Shown: positions 47,032-56,160 of the stretch, in pieces
How the letters are laid out: each line of letters starts with the position of its first letter
Numbering within the stretch: position 1 is the stretch's first letter
Program-made: the position numbers and the translations under genes
Assembly: GCF_028209625.1 (NCBI RefSeq)
Contig: NZ_JAQLDU010000002.1
Location: 113,842 to 177,841 of the forward strand
Reading direction: 5' to 3'
Source of the DNA: Collinsella aerofaciens
Lineage (GTDB): Bacteria > Actinomycetota > Coriobacteriia > Coriobacteriales > Coriobacteriaceae
Length of the DNA stretch: 64,000 nt
Notes under the pieces: generated by a model
What the model was told of the DNA's origin: nothing
The model's database searches: none
Seen by the model: the letters and a program-made list of their open reading frames with translations, nothing else

Positions 47032-49116
47032 ATGGATACTACCGATAGCGCCTATGGCGACAAACTCATCCGTCTTGACACGTTCGACACCGCCGTGGCG
47101 GTCGACCCCAGCGCCGAGGACGACGCCAAGCGTCGGTTTATGACGCTTATTCTCCAGACGGCCCACCGCAACAACGGCAACATCGGGCACGTGCTGCGCG
47201 CGACCAACACGAGCGGCGAGGTCTTTGCCGTCAAGCTACTCAAGGACAACGCCATCCTTTCCGGCCAAGCCCCCGACCGCTCCGCCGAGCAATCGGCCGC
47301 TCACCTGGCCAACACCGCCGCGCTGTTCGAGGAGTACCGTCATCTGTGTACCGTCTCGCACCTGCGCGGATTTCCGCGCGTCTATGGCTACGGATCGTGC
47401 GAGGATGACCCACTCATCCTCATGGAGTGGGTCGAGGGCACCTCGCTCAAGCAGGCGCTGCCCTTGCTTCCGCACGACGCCTCGGGCGGGCTGACCACCC
47501 AGATGGTCGCCGCCGTCGGAAACGCCGTGCTTCGCGCGCTCTTGATGACCCAAGGCCTCGTGAATCCGGTCATCCATCGCGACCTGTCGCCTGCCAATAT
47601 CATGTTCCGCACCACCAGCCGAACGCTCAAGCAGCAGATTGCCGATTGCTCCTTTGACCCCTGTCTCATCGACATGGGCTCCGCGACCATGGCCCTCGGC
47701 GACGACACGATCACCCGGCGCGCCGACATCTGGCGCTTTGCCACGCCCGCATACGCCGCGCCCGAAATGCTCACGCAGGATATCGAAGGCATCGCGGCCC
47801 TTCGCCGCTCGCCCGCGATCGACGTCTATGCGCTTTCGAGCATTCTGTACCAGCTCTACAGCGGTCGCAAACCGTTCGATGTCGAGTCGACGGGTGCCGC
47901 GGCGACCGGCTCGTTCTACCTCATAAAGACCAAGACCAAACCGGCGCCGCTCGAGCCGCGCTGCGAGGGCGACAAAGCGCTTGTCCAGATCATCATGAAA
48001 GGCATCTCGGTCGAACAGGGCGATCGCCCTACCGAGCAGCAGATGCTCGAGGTGCTCTCGACATACCTCCCCGCTGCAGAATCTGAGGACCACGAGGGTG
48101 CAGGAGACGAGGCCGCAATTGATATCGATTCTGGCACGCACCTTAAGGTCGACGTCGCCGGCGAGCGCACGCGAGAGATTTTGGAGCAGGCCCGGCACGA
48201 CGCCATGACACGCCGTCGCTTTGTCATCGGCGGCGTCGTTGCAGCCGTTGCGGGGCTCGGCGTTATCGGGGCGGCAACCCATGGCTTTGGCATCCCCGAC
48301 TACCTGGACGGCATCCGCGGTTCGCTTGACGACTACACCTGGGCTCAGCTGCAGGAGATTTCGCTCAAGATTAAGGCCGCCGAGACCCGTAGCGAGGCAC
48401 ACGAGATTGCCAAGCGCTACCACCTGCTCGACGTTGATGGGCATATCCCCTATCCGTGCACCAAGCGTGTGAAGCTCGCCAACGGGCTGGAGGTCGGCGC
48501 TCAGCTTGTGGGCATCCGCCACGATGAGCTTCTGGACGGGACGGGCAAGGCCGGGCTGACGTTTATGTTCGACGCGGGTATTGCCGAGCGCGATGCTGCG
48601 ACTGAACCGCCGAGCGCCGGCTGGGCAGATTGCGAGCTGCGGGAATGGCTCGACGGCGACGGCCTTAAGCTGCTGCCCAACGAGTTGCGCGCGCTCATTA
48701 AAGGGGTCAAGAAGGTCTCGAACAATGTGGGCGCCGCCAACAGTGCATCGTGTCTGAGCGAGTTGCCCGCAACCCTTTGGCTGCCCGCCATGGTCGAGCT
48801 GTGCGGTACGCAACCGCCCGATTCGTTTGCCGAGGGCTATCACTACCTGGCAGACATCTACAACGGCGAGGGCAAGGAGTATCAGCTCTTCCGCGAGCTC
48901 AAGGTGAGCCCGTATTCCACGAACGAGACGATGGTCCGCCAGTGGAAGGGCAAGGACACCTGCTGGTGGGAACGAACGGTGAGCCCCGACACATCGGAGA
49001 GCGAAGGCACGCTCTATATGAACCGTGTGGGCTACGACGGCGACGTCTTTACGTACGCAACGCCTGCGGAAAAGCCAAGCAAGCGAACCTGCGTGATCCC
49101 CGGGTTCTGCATCTAG
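47032..49116 (+). CDS. Membrane Ser/Thr protein kinase with C-terminal DUF6273-like domain
   Basis: A 694-aa Hanks-type kinase. Lys68 in FAVKLLKD, HRDLSPANIMF (182-192), DMG (214-216, in place of DFG) and YAAPEML (APE 243-245) are present. A transmembrane helix follows RRR at about 397-417. The outer ~270 residues resemble DUF6273-type sensor domains, with WADCELREWLDGDG, ATLWLPAMVEL and a Trp-rich segment. It probably senses an envelope signal and phosphorylates cytoplasmic targets, perhaps the FHA protein encoded just upstream. The ATG at 47032 has AAAGGAA upstream. Confidence 0.85.
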   Translation: MDTTDSAYGDKLIRLDTFDTAVAVDPSAEDDAKRRFMTLILQTAHRNNGNIGHVLRATNTSGEVFAVKLLKDNAILSGQAPDRSAEQSAAHLANTAALFEEYRHLCTVSHLRGFPRVYGYGSCEDDPLILMEWVEGTSLKQALPLLPHDASGGLTTQMVAAVGNAVLRALLMTQGLVNPVIHRDLSPANIMFRTTSRTLKQQIADCSFDPCLIDMGSATMALGDDTITRRADIWRFATPAYAAPEMLTQDIEGIAALRRSPAIDVYALSSILYQLYSGRKPFDVESTGAAATGSFYLIKTKTKPAPLEPRCEGDKALVQIIMKGISVEQGDRPTEQQMLEVLSTYLPAAESEDHEGAGDEAAIDIDSGTHLKVDVAGERTREILEQARHDAMTRRRFVIGGVVAAVAGLGVIGAATHGFGIPDYLDGIRGSLDDYTWAQLQEISLKIKAAETRSEAHEIAKRYHLLDVDGHIPYPCTKRVKLANGLEVGAQLVGIRHDELLDGTGKAGLTFMFDAGIAERDAATEPPSAGWADCELREWLDGDGLKLLPNELRALIKGVKKVSNNVGAANSASCLSELPATLWLPAMVELCGTQPPDSFAEGYHYLADIYNGEGKEYQLFRELKVSPYSTNETMVRQWKGKDTCWWERTVSPDTSESEGTLYMNRVGYDGDVFTYATPAEKPSKRTCVIPGFCI

Positions 49117-49157
49117 GGAGCGGGCGTCTTGCCGTGACGGGACCCCTCCCCGGCAAT

Positions 49158-49296
49158 TGTCTCGATCTGTAACACCAGCTCGGCAGATACAGGTCTAGAT
49201 GTTACGGAACGAGACAAAACCCCAACCCCGCGAGACAACATCTCAATCTGTAACAGTAAGGGGTTAAAACTTCTCTAGATGTTACAGATTGAGATG
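49158..49296. repeat. Hairpin-array locus B (2 units)
   Basis: Units at 49158-49216 and 49239-49296, spaced 81 bp start to start. The second has perfect arms CATCTCAATCTGTAACA / complement that differ from the common arm at three positions, each compensated on the other side. Its loop is 24 nt. The locus lies between the kinase gene and the copper operon; the 330-base gap otherwise holds only the copA promoter. Confidence 0.87.
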
Positions 49297-49368
49297 ATTG
49301 GTTGGGACGGCCACCGATTGAGCAGCCACCCTCATCTGTAATGAAAAGTCATACATTCCAACCATTAC

Positions 49369-49399
49369 TGGACACCCCCAGGGGGTATGGGTGTATAGT
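49369..49399 (+). promoter_or_regulatory. copA promoter with CsoR-type operator
   Basis: TGGACA (-35-like, 49369-49374) and TATAGT (49394-49399) flank a GC palindrome CACCCCCAGGGGGTATGGGT. CsoR repressors bind such C-run/G-run palindromes. A CsoR gene closes the operon, so the site is probably its target, derepressed by Cu(I). Confidence 0.6.
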
Positions 49400-49446
49400 A
49401 TCAGCAGGTTAACAATTCCAACAGCGAACCACAGAAAGGAGAAGCC

Positions 49447-51786
49447 ATGGCTCAAGATAAGTTCGACGTGGGTGGCATGACATGCGCCGCCTGCCAGGCG
49501 CACGTGGATCGTGCCGTGAGCAAGCTCGACGGCGTCGAGAGCGTCGCGGTCAATCTGCTCGCCGGCTCTATGCTGGTGGACTACGACCCCGCGCAGGTCA
49601 CCCCCGACGACATCTGCACCGCCGTCGATCGCGCTGGCTACTCGGCCTCACCCGTCAGCACGGGCACCGACGCCGCCCAAAGCGGCAGTACGCAAGCCAG
49701 GTCCGGCGCCGCCCATATGGAGTCGCCCACCAAAAAACTGGAGGCCGCCGCCTCTGCCATGCGCACTCGTCTCATCGTCTCGATCGTATTCCTCATCCCA
49801 CTGTTCTACATAGGCATGGGGCACATGCTTGGCTGGCCACTGCCCGGCATTTTCACCGACCATACCCACAGCATGACGCTCGCCCTCACCGAGCTCGTCC
49901 TGCTTATCCCCATCGTCTATGTCAACGACGCGTACTTTATCAACGGGTTTAAATCGCTCGCGCACGGCGCGCCCACCATGGACGCCCTTATTGCCGTGGG
50001 CGCCACCGCTTCCGTCGCCTGGTCGTTCTATGCCATGTTTATCATGGCCGACCAGCTGGCCGCCGGGCAAATCCACGAGGCCATGATGACGAGCATGGGC
50101 AACCTGTATTTTGAGAGTGCGGGCACGATCCTGTCGCTCGTCACCGTGGGCAAATACCTCGAGACACGCAGCAAATCCAAGACCGGCGGCGCCATCGAGG
50201 CGCTCATCGACCTGGCGCCCAAGAGCGCGACCGTCGTGGCAGAGGACGGCACCGAGACCACCGTCGACGTCGACAGCATCCTTCCCGGCCAGGTCCTGCG
50301 CGTACGCCCCGGAGAGTCCATCCCCGTCGATGGCGTGGTGCTCGAGGGCAGCTCGGCCGTGGACGAGAGTGCGCTCACCGGCGAGTCCATCCCCGTGGAA
50401 AAGACCGCCGGTGCCACCGTCAACGCGGCCACGGTCAACCGCACGGGCTCGTTTACCTTCCGCGCCACGCGTGTGGGCGCCGACACGTCGCTCGCCAAGA
50501 TTATCCAGCTCGTCGAGGACGCCAACGCCACCAAGGCGCCCATCGCCCGCATGGCCGACAAGGTCGCCGGCGTGTTCGTGCCCGTGGTGTTTGTAATCTC
50601 GGTCGTGACCTTTGTAGTGTGGATGGCACTGACCGGCAGCATGAACGAGGCGCTCACCTCCGCCGTGGCCGTGCTGGTGATCAGCTGCCCGTGCGCACTG
50701 GGTCTGGCCACGCCCGTCGCCATTATGGTGGGTACCGGCAAGGGCGCCGAGATGGGCATTCTGTTCAAGAGTGCCGAGGCGCTGGAGAATCTGCGCAGTG
50801 TGGGCACCGTGGTGCTCGACAAGACGGGCACGGTCACCCGCGGCAAGCCTGCCGTGACCGATATCGTAGTAGCCACGCGTGCTGACGGCTCGCCCGCCAT
50901 GAGCGAAAAGTCGCTGCTCAAGCTGGCCGCCGCGTTGGAGCGCTCGAGCGAGCACCCGCTGGCCGAGGCGATTATGGCCGAGTGCGAGGCACGCGGAATT
51001 GTCGCGCGCATGGTCGAGGACTTTGCCGCCGTGCCCGGTCGTGGCGTTACGGCGCGCGAGGGACAAAATGTCATCGCAGCCGGCAACGTGCGTCTGATGG
51101 ACGAGCTGGGCGTTACCGTGCCCGCGGGCCTTGCCGAACAGCTCGCCGCCGAAGGCAAGACACCGCTGTTCTTTGCCAAGAACAGCGAGCTTGTCGGTAC
51201 CATCGCCGTGGCTGACGAGGTCAAAGAGACGAGCGCCGAGGCCATCGCCGCGCTGCGTTCGCTCGGCGTCGACGTGCGCATGCTCACCGGCGACAACCGC
51301 GTGACGGCCGAGGCCATCGCCCGCCGCGTGGGGCTGAGCAGCGAACAGGTCATCGCCGACGTCCTCCCCGCCGACAAGGAGCGCCACGTGCGCGAACTGC
51401 AGGATGCGGGCAGCAAGGTCGCCATGGTGGGCGACGGCATCAACGACTCCCCCGCCCTGGCGCGCGCCGACGTGGGCCTTGCTATCGGCACCGGCGCCGA
51501 CATCGCCAAGGAGGGCGCCGACGTGGTACTCATGCGCAGCGATCTCATGGACGTCGCCCGTGCCATCGAGCTGTCACGTGCCACAATCCGCAACATCAAG
51601 CAGGACCTGTTCTGGGCGCTGTTCTACAACGGCATCGGCATTCCGCTGGCGGCCGGTGTGTTCTTCCCCCTCACCGGTTGGCAGCTCTCGCCGATGTTTG
51701 GCGCCGCGGCCATGAGCCTGTCGAGCGTGTGCGTCGTAAGCAATGCGCTGCGCCTGCGAACCTTTAAGCCTAAAGTGGCAAAATAG
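49447..51786 (+). CDS. copA: Copper-exporting P-type ATPase
   Basis: A 779-aa P1B-type ATPase exporting Cu(I). The N-terminal metal-binding domain has GGMTCAAC (Cys13, Cys16). Eight membrane segments include the transport-site [12 protein letters not shown] (about 412). The phosphorylation loop is DKTGT (about 457), with [10 protein letters not shown] later. A linker rich in Ala, Ser and Thr (about 70-95) follows the N-terminal domain. The start has AAAGGAG upstream. It is followed by copZ and csoR. The TGES/ TGEDN motifs of the A-domain are intact (LTGESIPV). Confidence 0.95.
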   Translation: MAQDKFDVGGMTCAACQAHVDRAVSKLDGVESVAVNLLAGSMLVDYDPAQVTPDDICTAVDRAGYSASPVSTGTDAAQSGSTQARSGAAHMESPTKKLEAAASAMRTRLIVSIVFLIPLFYIGMGHMLGWPLPGIFTDHTHSMTLALTELVLLIPIVYVNDAYFINGFKSLAHGAPTMDALIAVGATASVAWSFYAMFIMADQLAAGQIHEAMMTSMGNLYFESAGTILSLVTVGKYLETRSKSKTGGAIEALIDLAPKSATVVAEDGTETTVDVDSILPGQVLRVRPGESIPVDGVVLEGSSAVDESALTGESIPVEKTAGATVNAATVNRTGSFTFRATRVGADTSLAKIIQLVEDANATKAPIARMADKVAGVFVPVVFVISVVTFVVWMALTGSMNEALTSAVAVLVISCPCALGLATPVAIMVGTGKGAEMGILFKSAEALENLRSVGTVVLDKTGTVTRGKPAVTDIVVATRADGSPAMSEKSLLKLAAALERSSEHPLAEAIMAECEARGIVARMVEDFAAVPGRGVTAREGQNVIAAGNVRLMDELGVTVPAGLAEQLAAEGKTPLFFAKNSELVGTIAVADEVKETSAEAIAALRSLGVDVRMLTGDNRVTAEAIARRVGLSSEQVIADVLPADKERHVRELQDAGSKVAMVGDGINDSPALARADVGLAIGTGADIAKEGADVVLMRSDLMDVARAIELSRATIRNIKQDLFWALFYNGIGIPLAAGVFFPLTGWQLSPMFGAAAMSLSSVCVVSNALRLRTFKPKVAK

Positions 51787-51818
51787 GCTCACTATTACGT
51801 CCATTTAGAACGGGTTTT

Positions 51819-51904
51819 CCAGGTGCCAGAGATTGACCTGAAAGAGGAGCGACGCGTACTTTGGTACGCGAGCGACGGCTTGAAGGTCAAGGTCGGGTGC
51901 CTGG
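51819..51904. repeat. Multi-stem palindromic element between copA and copZ
   Basis: Nested stems: CCAGG/CCTGG (ends), TTGACCT/AGGTCAA and a central CGCGTAC-N4-GTACGCG. It occupies nearly the whole 147-base gap. It could be a structured RNA, an mRNA stability element or a small palindromic insertion. Confidence 0.65.
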
Positions 51905-51933
51905 GAAAGCCGACACAACAGAGAGGAATACCC

Positions 51934-52155
51934 ATGCGTTACACAATCAAGACTTCCGGCCTCATGTGCGGCCACTGCGACGCTGCTGTCGAGACGGCAC
52001 TGCTCAACGTGGCCGGCGTGACCGACGCCGACGCCGATCACGAGACCCAGACCGTCCAGGTGGAGTGCGCCGACACCGTGACCGCCGAGCAGCTCGCCGC
52101 CGCCGTCGAGGGCGCCGGCGAGAAGTTCCACGCCCTGTCCGTAACCGCCGCGTAA
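51934..52155 (+). CDS. copZ: Copper chaperone (HMA domain)
   Basis: A 73-aa single heavy-metal-associated domain. The Cu(I) site is SGLMCGHCDAAVETAL (Cys12-x-x-Cys15). It should carry Cu(I) to CopA, encoded just upstream, and to CsoR. The ATG at 51934 follows GAGAGGA; the frame extends upstream through the palindrome but has no support there. Confidence 0.9.
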   Translation: MRYTIKTSGLMCGHCDAAVETALLNVAGVTDADADHETQTVQVECADTVTAEQLAAAVEGAGEKFHALSVTAA

Positions 52156-52193
52156 CGACCCACGCGCACCCCGACCAGAAACGAGGACCCGCC

Positions 52194-52466
52194 ATGATGG
52201 CAGACCACAAATCGGTGACCCGCATGCTCAAGACGGCACGCGGCCAGATCGACGGCATCTTGCGGATGGTCGATGAGGACCGCTACTGCGTCGATATTTC
52301 CACGCAGCTCATGGCAACGCAGGCGCTCATTGCGCGCATCAACGCCGATGTGCTCAAGGCGCATATCGAGGGCTGCGTGACTTCGGCAATCGAATCGGGC
52401 GACGAAGACCTCAAAGCCGCCAAGCTCGCCGAGATCGAACGCGTCGTCGACAAGCTCTCCAAGTAA
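52194..52466 (+). CDS. csoR: CsoR-family copper-sensing repressor
   Basis: A 90-aa all-helical repressor. The Cu(I) ligands are Cys32, His57 and Cys61 (YCVDISTQL; KAHIEGCV), the full CsoR set. An N-terminal basic patch and RGQIDGILRMVDED match the family. Two in-frame ATGs (52194 and 52197) are possible. It probably represses the copA promoter at the GC palindrome near 49380. Confidence 0.92.
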   Translation: MMADHKSVTRMLKTARGQIDGILRMVDEDRYCVDISTQLMATQALIARINADVLKAHIEGCVTSAIESGDEDLKAAKLAEIERVVDKLSK

Positions 52467-52476
52467 TTGGGGCATT

Positions 52477-52557
52477 GGGGACGGACTGCTTTGCACCTTC
52501 TTGGTGCATCGGGGACAGGTATGTTTGCACCACCTTGGTGCAGATTGACCTGTCCCC
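52477..52557. repeat. GGGGAC-family palindromes
   Basis: GGGGACAGGT and ACCTGTCCCC (52511-52557) enclose an inner TGCACC/GGTGCA stem. A second TGCACC/GGTGCA hairpin preceded by GGGGACGGA lies just before it. It may also act as the csoR terminator. Confidence 0.75.
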
Positions 52558-52612
52558 CTTGCTCTAAATCGGGTATAAAGGCGTGCAGCATATCGAACGA
52601 AAGGCAATTTGC

Positions 52613-53086
52613 ATGAATGACTTTATGAAGGGCCGCAATGGCGCCGATGAGCTCACCATCGTTATGGGCTTTGTCGGCATCGTCATCGCGATGATCGGAT
52701 CGATAGCCCATATCCAGTGGCTCAGCTGGATTGCCATCGCCGTAATCGTGATTGGCGTGCTGCGCGGCCTGTCCAAAAACATCGACGCACGTCGCAAGGA
52801 AAACGCGGCCTTTGTCGCCGCGACCGCTAACGTCCCCGGCCTGGGCAAGTTCGTAGCGAGCTTGGGTAGCGGCGCCGCGGCTGCCAACGCCTCGCGCACG
52901 GCCGGTACCAGCAAGGAAGACTTTGAGCGTGCCAAGCGCACGGCCAAGAAGATGTGGAAGGGTCGCAAGACCACGGCATACCTCAAGTGCCCCAACTGCG
53001 GCCAGATGCTCTCCGTCCCCAAGGGCAAAGGCAAGATCCGCGTCACCTGCCCCAAGTGCCACGCCAAGATGGAAACCCGCTCCTAG
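52613..53086 (+). CDS. Membrane protein with C-terminal zinc ribbon
   Basis: A 157-aa protein of unknown function. Two hydrophobic helices lie at about 13-55 (TIVMGFVGIVIAMIGSIAHI and IAIAVIVIGVL). A charged region follows, then a C-terminal zinc ribbon of two CPxC knuckles (KCPNCGQ and TCPKCHAK) separated by a Lys/Gly-rich turn. The ATG at 52613 has AAAGG upstream and TATAAA sits about 35 bases before it. The ribbon would be cytoplasmic. Confidence 0.65.
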   Translation: MNDFMKGRNGADELTIVMGFVGIVIAMIGSIAHIQWLSWIAIAVIVIGVLRGLSKNIDARRKENAAFVAATANVPGLGKFVASLGSGAAAANASRTAGTSKEDFERAKRTAKKMWKGRKTTAYLKCPNCGQMLSVPKGKGKIRVTCPKCHAKMETRS

Positions 53087-53148
53087 CGCCCGCACGCGGG
53101 ACAAATTAATCAGGTTTGTTTGTCCCAAATCTTAAGTATTTGTTCGAT

Positions 53149-53186
53149 AAAAAAGCCGAGGCCTCGTGTTGAGACCTCGGCTTTTT
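53149..53186. terminator. Bidirectional rho-independent terminator
   Basis: AAAAGCCGAGG...CCTCGGCTTTTT with an inner CTC/GAG, between the convergent zinc-ribbon and amidohydrolase genes. T runs on both strands. Confidence 0.9.
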
Positions 53187-53219
53187 GCATGCGGCAACGG
53201 AGCTGCCCCTTTGTCACAT

Positions 53220-54590
53220 CTACGCCACACCGTCGCGGGCCAGCTCCTCAGCCAGCGCTTCGGCAGGCATGGCCATAATCGCGTCGAGCTCGGCGTCCAC
53301 CTCGGGAATACGCTTCACCTTGAGCTTGCGTACCAAATCACCGCGACACATCACATGCGTCGGCTCACGCAGAGCGCACAGGTCATCGAGCGGATTCTTG
53401 CGCGTCACCAGGATATCGGCGGCCTTGCCGCACTCGATCGTACCGGTCTCGCCGCCCAGCCCCAGCAGCTCGGCGTTGACTTGCGTAGCCGTATGCAGCG
53501 CGAAGGCGTTGCTCACACCGACATACTTGGCAAAATAGGCAACCTCACGCCACATGTCGTACTGCGTCACGAACGGGCAGCTTGAGTCCGTGCCCAAGCC
53601 CACCTTAACGCCGGCATCCAGCGCCGCACGAGCACTCTCGATAATGCCCGAGCACACGATGTCGCCGTTCTTCTTTTGCGTGTCAGTCGAATGGGTCTTC
53701 TCCGGATCGAGCAACACAAACGGCAGCGCCGGGCTGATAGTGCAGGTAACGCTGGGCGCACGTCCCTCGAGCTGCGTGCCCGCGGCGCCACGGTACAGCT
53801 CCAGGATCTCGGGCGTCATCGGGGCACCGTGCTCGATCGTGTCGACCCCGGCCTCAAGCGCGGCCTTCACGCCCTCGGTGCTCTCGACATGAGCCATAAC
53901 CGGCAGGCCCACCTCGTGCGCCGCCTTGCACGCCGCCGCGGCAACCTCCACCGGCATACGCAGCACGCCCGGCTCGCCCACCTCGGTCGCATCGAACACA
54001 CCGCCCGTCACGAACAGCTTAATGACGTCGGCGCCGCGCGCATACAGGTCTCGCACCTGCTCGGCTGCCTCGACGGGGCTGTTGGCCACCTGGGCGAACA
54101 AGCCCGCGCCATGGCCGCCCGGCACCGTGACGCCCGTTCCCGGCGCTACCAGGCGCGGGCCCTGATACTTGCCGGCGTCGATAGCGTCGCGCACGGCAAT
54201 GTCGGCAAACAACGGGTCGCCCGCGCCGCGCACCGTGGTCACGCCGCTTGCCAGCTGCTGCTGGGCACTGCCCTTGAGGATGCGGCGGACGATGGCACGG
54301 CCCACGGGATTATCGAGTTTCTTCATCAGCGCTCCCGCATCGCCGGCCGAGACAGGCTTGCCCGAGCCGCACAGGTGCACGTGCATATTGATGAGACCGG
54401 GCATGAGATACGCACCACCCAGGTCGATAACCTCGGCGCCCGCGGGCGCCTGCGCCACAGCACTCGGCCCCATCCAGGTGATGATGCCGCGCTCAACAGT
54501 CACGGCCATATCGGGCTGCGGCTCCATATGCTCCGAACCATCCAGAATGGTCGCATTGATAAACAACGTGGAACGATCGGCAGATGCCAT
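53220..54590 (-). CDS. Amidohydrolase (imidazolonepropionase-like)
   Basis: A 456-aa metal-dependent hydrolase of the prolidase/imidazolonepropionase branch of the amidohydrolase superfamily. The metal site is MHVHLCG (HxH), with IKLFVTGG supplying the lysine, MAHVES and DTIEHG the later histidines, and LGTDSSC the catalytic Asp. The C-terminal GKAADILVTRKNPLDDL is typical. Related enzymes hydrolyse Xaa-Pro dipeptides or cyclic amides; the substrate is not known here. The ATG at 54590 has GGGAGGAG six bases upstream. One hairpin-array unit lies upstream. Confidence 0.85.
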   Translation of the reverse strand: MASADRSTLFINATILDGSEHMEPQPDMAVTVERGIITWMGPSAVAQAPAGAEVIDLGGAYLMPGLINMHVHLCGSGKPVSAGDAGALMKKLDNPVGRAIVRRILKGSAQQQLASGVTTVRGAGDPLFADIAVRDAIDAGKYQGPRLVAPGTGVTVPGGHGAGLFAQVANSPVEAAEQVRDLYARGADVIKLFVTGGVFDATEVGEPGVLRMPVEVAAAACKAAHEVGLPVMAHVESTEGVKAALEAGVDTIEHGAPMTPEILELYRGAAGTQLEGRAPSVTCTISPALPFVLLDPEKTHSTDTQKKNGDIVCSGIIESARAALDAGVKVGLGTDSSCPFVTQYDMWREVAYFAKYVGVSNAFALHTATQVNAELLGLGGETGTIECGKAADILVTRKNPLDDLCALREPTHVMCRGDLVRKLKVKRIPEVDAELDAIMAMPAEALAEELARDGVA

Positions 54591-54739
54591 ATCGAGCTCC
54601 TCCCTCACGATTAACTTGAACATTTGTCCATTATCACCTAGTCCCGCTGGATTGCTGCAGACGCATCGGTTAACGGAAGAAAGAGGGGATGTGGGGAGAC
54701 GGAACACGTTGCAGTCCCACCCCAGCGACACCAGGGAAA

Positions 54740-54798
54740 TGTCTCGATCTGTAACAATTACGAGCTCAAACAGCCTCTAAACGTTACAGATCGAGACA
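54740..54798. repeat. Single hairpin-array unit (locus C)
   Basis: Left arm TGTCTCGATCTGTAACA at 54740-54756, right arm with one change (CGTTACAG...) at 54782-54798, 25-nt loop. It ends seven bases before the stop of the nuclease-like gene at 54806. Confidence 0.87.
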
Positions 54799-54805
54799 AA
54801 ACCTC

Positions 54806-55876
54806 TCAGCGCCCATACCACTGGCGTCTCCATTCCTCAGCCAGATCGGCCCGCTGTGGAATTCCCGCCAGTCTCATCTTTTCAGCCAGGTTCCCCGGGT
54901 TCTTGAGTTCATCAAACGTAAACCGAAGCACCTTGTGTCCGAGCATCGTCAGATGAGACTCTCGCTGACGTTCTGCCACGAATGGGTCAACCGACTCCCG
55001 ACCCTCGCCGCTCTGCAAGGTGTACTTCCCCTTTCCGTCGAGCTCGCCGATGACACACGTCCCGTCCTCGAGCCGCCAAAAATAGTCGACGCGAAACACC
55101 TGGCTCGGATCGAGCGGGTCGCGAAACTCCACCTGCAGCTCCGGAACCGGAAAGCCGTACGCAATAAAGAATGCTCGGAACCGAGACTCGCCGCCGTTTT
55201 CAGGCAGCCCGTCCGCATACGACGCAATCACCTGTGCCCTGCGATACCCTCGCCTGCCCTCGCAATCGGCGCGGAGGCGCTCGCACAAATCCCCACGTGA
55301 TACGCCTTTCGCCCGCAGTGCAGAATCGGCAATCGCCAACCCATAGGAGAACGGCGCACGCAGTAGGCAATCCTCCACCGTGCGCCAAAACGACGTCACC
55401 CGCACGCCATCAACATGCTCGAGTGCGCCCGCCATCTGCGGACGCAACAACCTGCACCCGCCGCTCAACGTCACCGAACAACCCGTCTTAACAAGAAAAC
55501 GCGACCCAAGCAGATCATTCGGCACCTCCAGACCCCACAAAAGCGCCGCGTCATAGCCCCAAAACGCCCAATCGGGATGAAACTCTGCAAGCCCTTTGAT
55601 GGTACGCAGCGTTCGCTCCGCCGGCGTCAGCACACCCCAATCATGTTGAAAGCAGAACAAATACGGCTCGGGTTCCGCGATATCGTCGGTTCCAACATGA
55701 CGCCGCAGCCACATGAGCTCGGCATTGTCATGCGTTGCGAGCAGCGCACCTTGCTCGGTCGCCTCCGTGAGTCGCGCGAGCATCCTATTCCGCGCCAACG
55801 TGTTGCGAGTCGTATGCTTGTGCTTGAAAACGGTATTAGACACTTCCATCACCACCACATCGGACAAATGGACCAT
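54806..55876 (-). CDS. Nuclease-like protein (DUF559/AbiEi-type, PD-(D/E)XK-like)
   Basis: A 356-aa protein. The C-terminal ~120 residues show a Vsr/DUF559-like nuclease pattern: ENGGESRFRAFF, then VDYFWRLEDGTCVIGELDGKGKY, with Asp264 and Glu278-x-Asp-Gly as candidate catalytic residues, and GHKVLRFTFDEL. The N-terminal part resembles actinobacterial AbiEi-associated proteins, with a short helical start (NTLARNRMLARLTEATEQGAL). AbiEi proteins are antitoxins of type IV systems; no AbiEii partner is seen. The ATG at 55876 is chosen with GGAGG upstream; GTG codons further up are alternatives. The gene is flanked on both sides by hairpin units. The function is unproven. Confidence 0.65.
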   Translation of the reverse strand: MVHLSDVVVMEVSNTVFKHKHTTRNTLARNRMLARLTEATEQGALLATHDNAELMWLRRHVGTDDIAEPEPYLFCFQHDWGVLTPAERTLRTIKGLAEFHPDWAFWGYDAALLWGLEVPNDLLGSRFLVKTGCSVTLSGGCRLLRPQMAGALEHVDGVRVTSFWRTVEDCLLRAPFSYGLAIADSALRAKGVSRGDLCERLRADCEGRRGYRRAQVIASYADGLPENGGESRFRAFFIAYGFPVPELQVEFRDPLDPSQVFRVDYFWRLEDGTCVIGELDGKGKYTLQSGEGRESVDPFVAERQRESHLTMLGHKVLRFTFDELKNPGNLAEKMRLAGIPQRADLAEEWRRQWYGR

Positions 55877-55901
55877 CGTCACCGTTGCCTCCACCGACAA
55901 A

Positions 55902-56121
55902 CGTCTTGATCTGTAACAAGAAGACCGATTTTTGGACTGTAGATGTTACAGATTGAGACATTCCCCCCAGCCAGGTGCCAAACGTCTCGATCTGTAACAG
56001 TAAGACGTTCTCCAGACCCCTAAACGTTACAGATTGAGACAAACCAGCGGCGCCCAAGCATTCGTCTCGATCCGTAACAGGTAGACCGGTTTTTTGTCCC
56101 CAAACGTTACAGATCGACACA
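55902..56121. repeat. Hairpin-array locus D (3 units)
   Basis: Units at 55902-55960, 55983-56041 and 56063-56121, spaced 81 and 80 bp. Arms vary slightly (CGTCTTGATCTGTAACA, CGTCTCGATCTGTAACA, CGTCTCGATCCGTAACA). Loops are all 25 nt. The array fills the gap upstream of the nuclease-like gene. Confidence 0.87.
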
Positions 56122-56160
56122 TAAAGGCAGAAGGCGAGGCAGGCGACAACCGCCCATCCC

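Noticed and set aside
54806..55876. Complete AbiE type IV toxin-antitoxin system
   Set aside because: No AbiEii-type nucleotidyltransferase toxin gene is adjacent.
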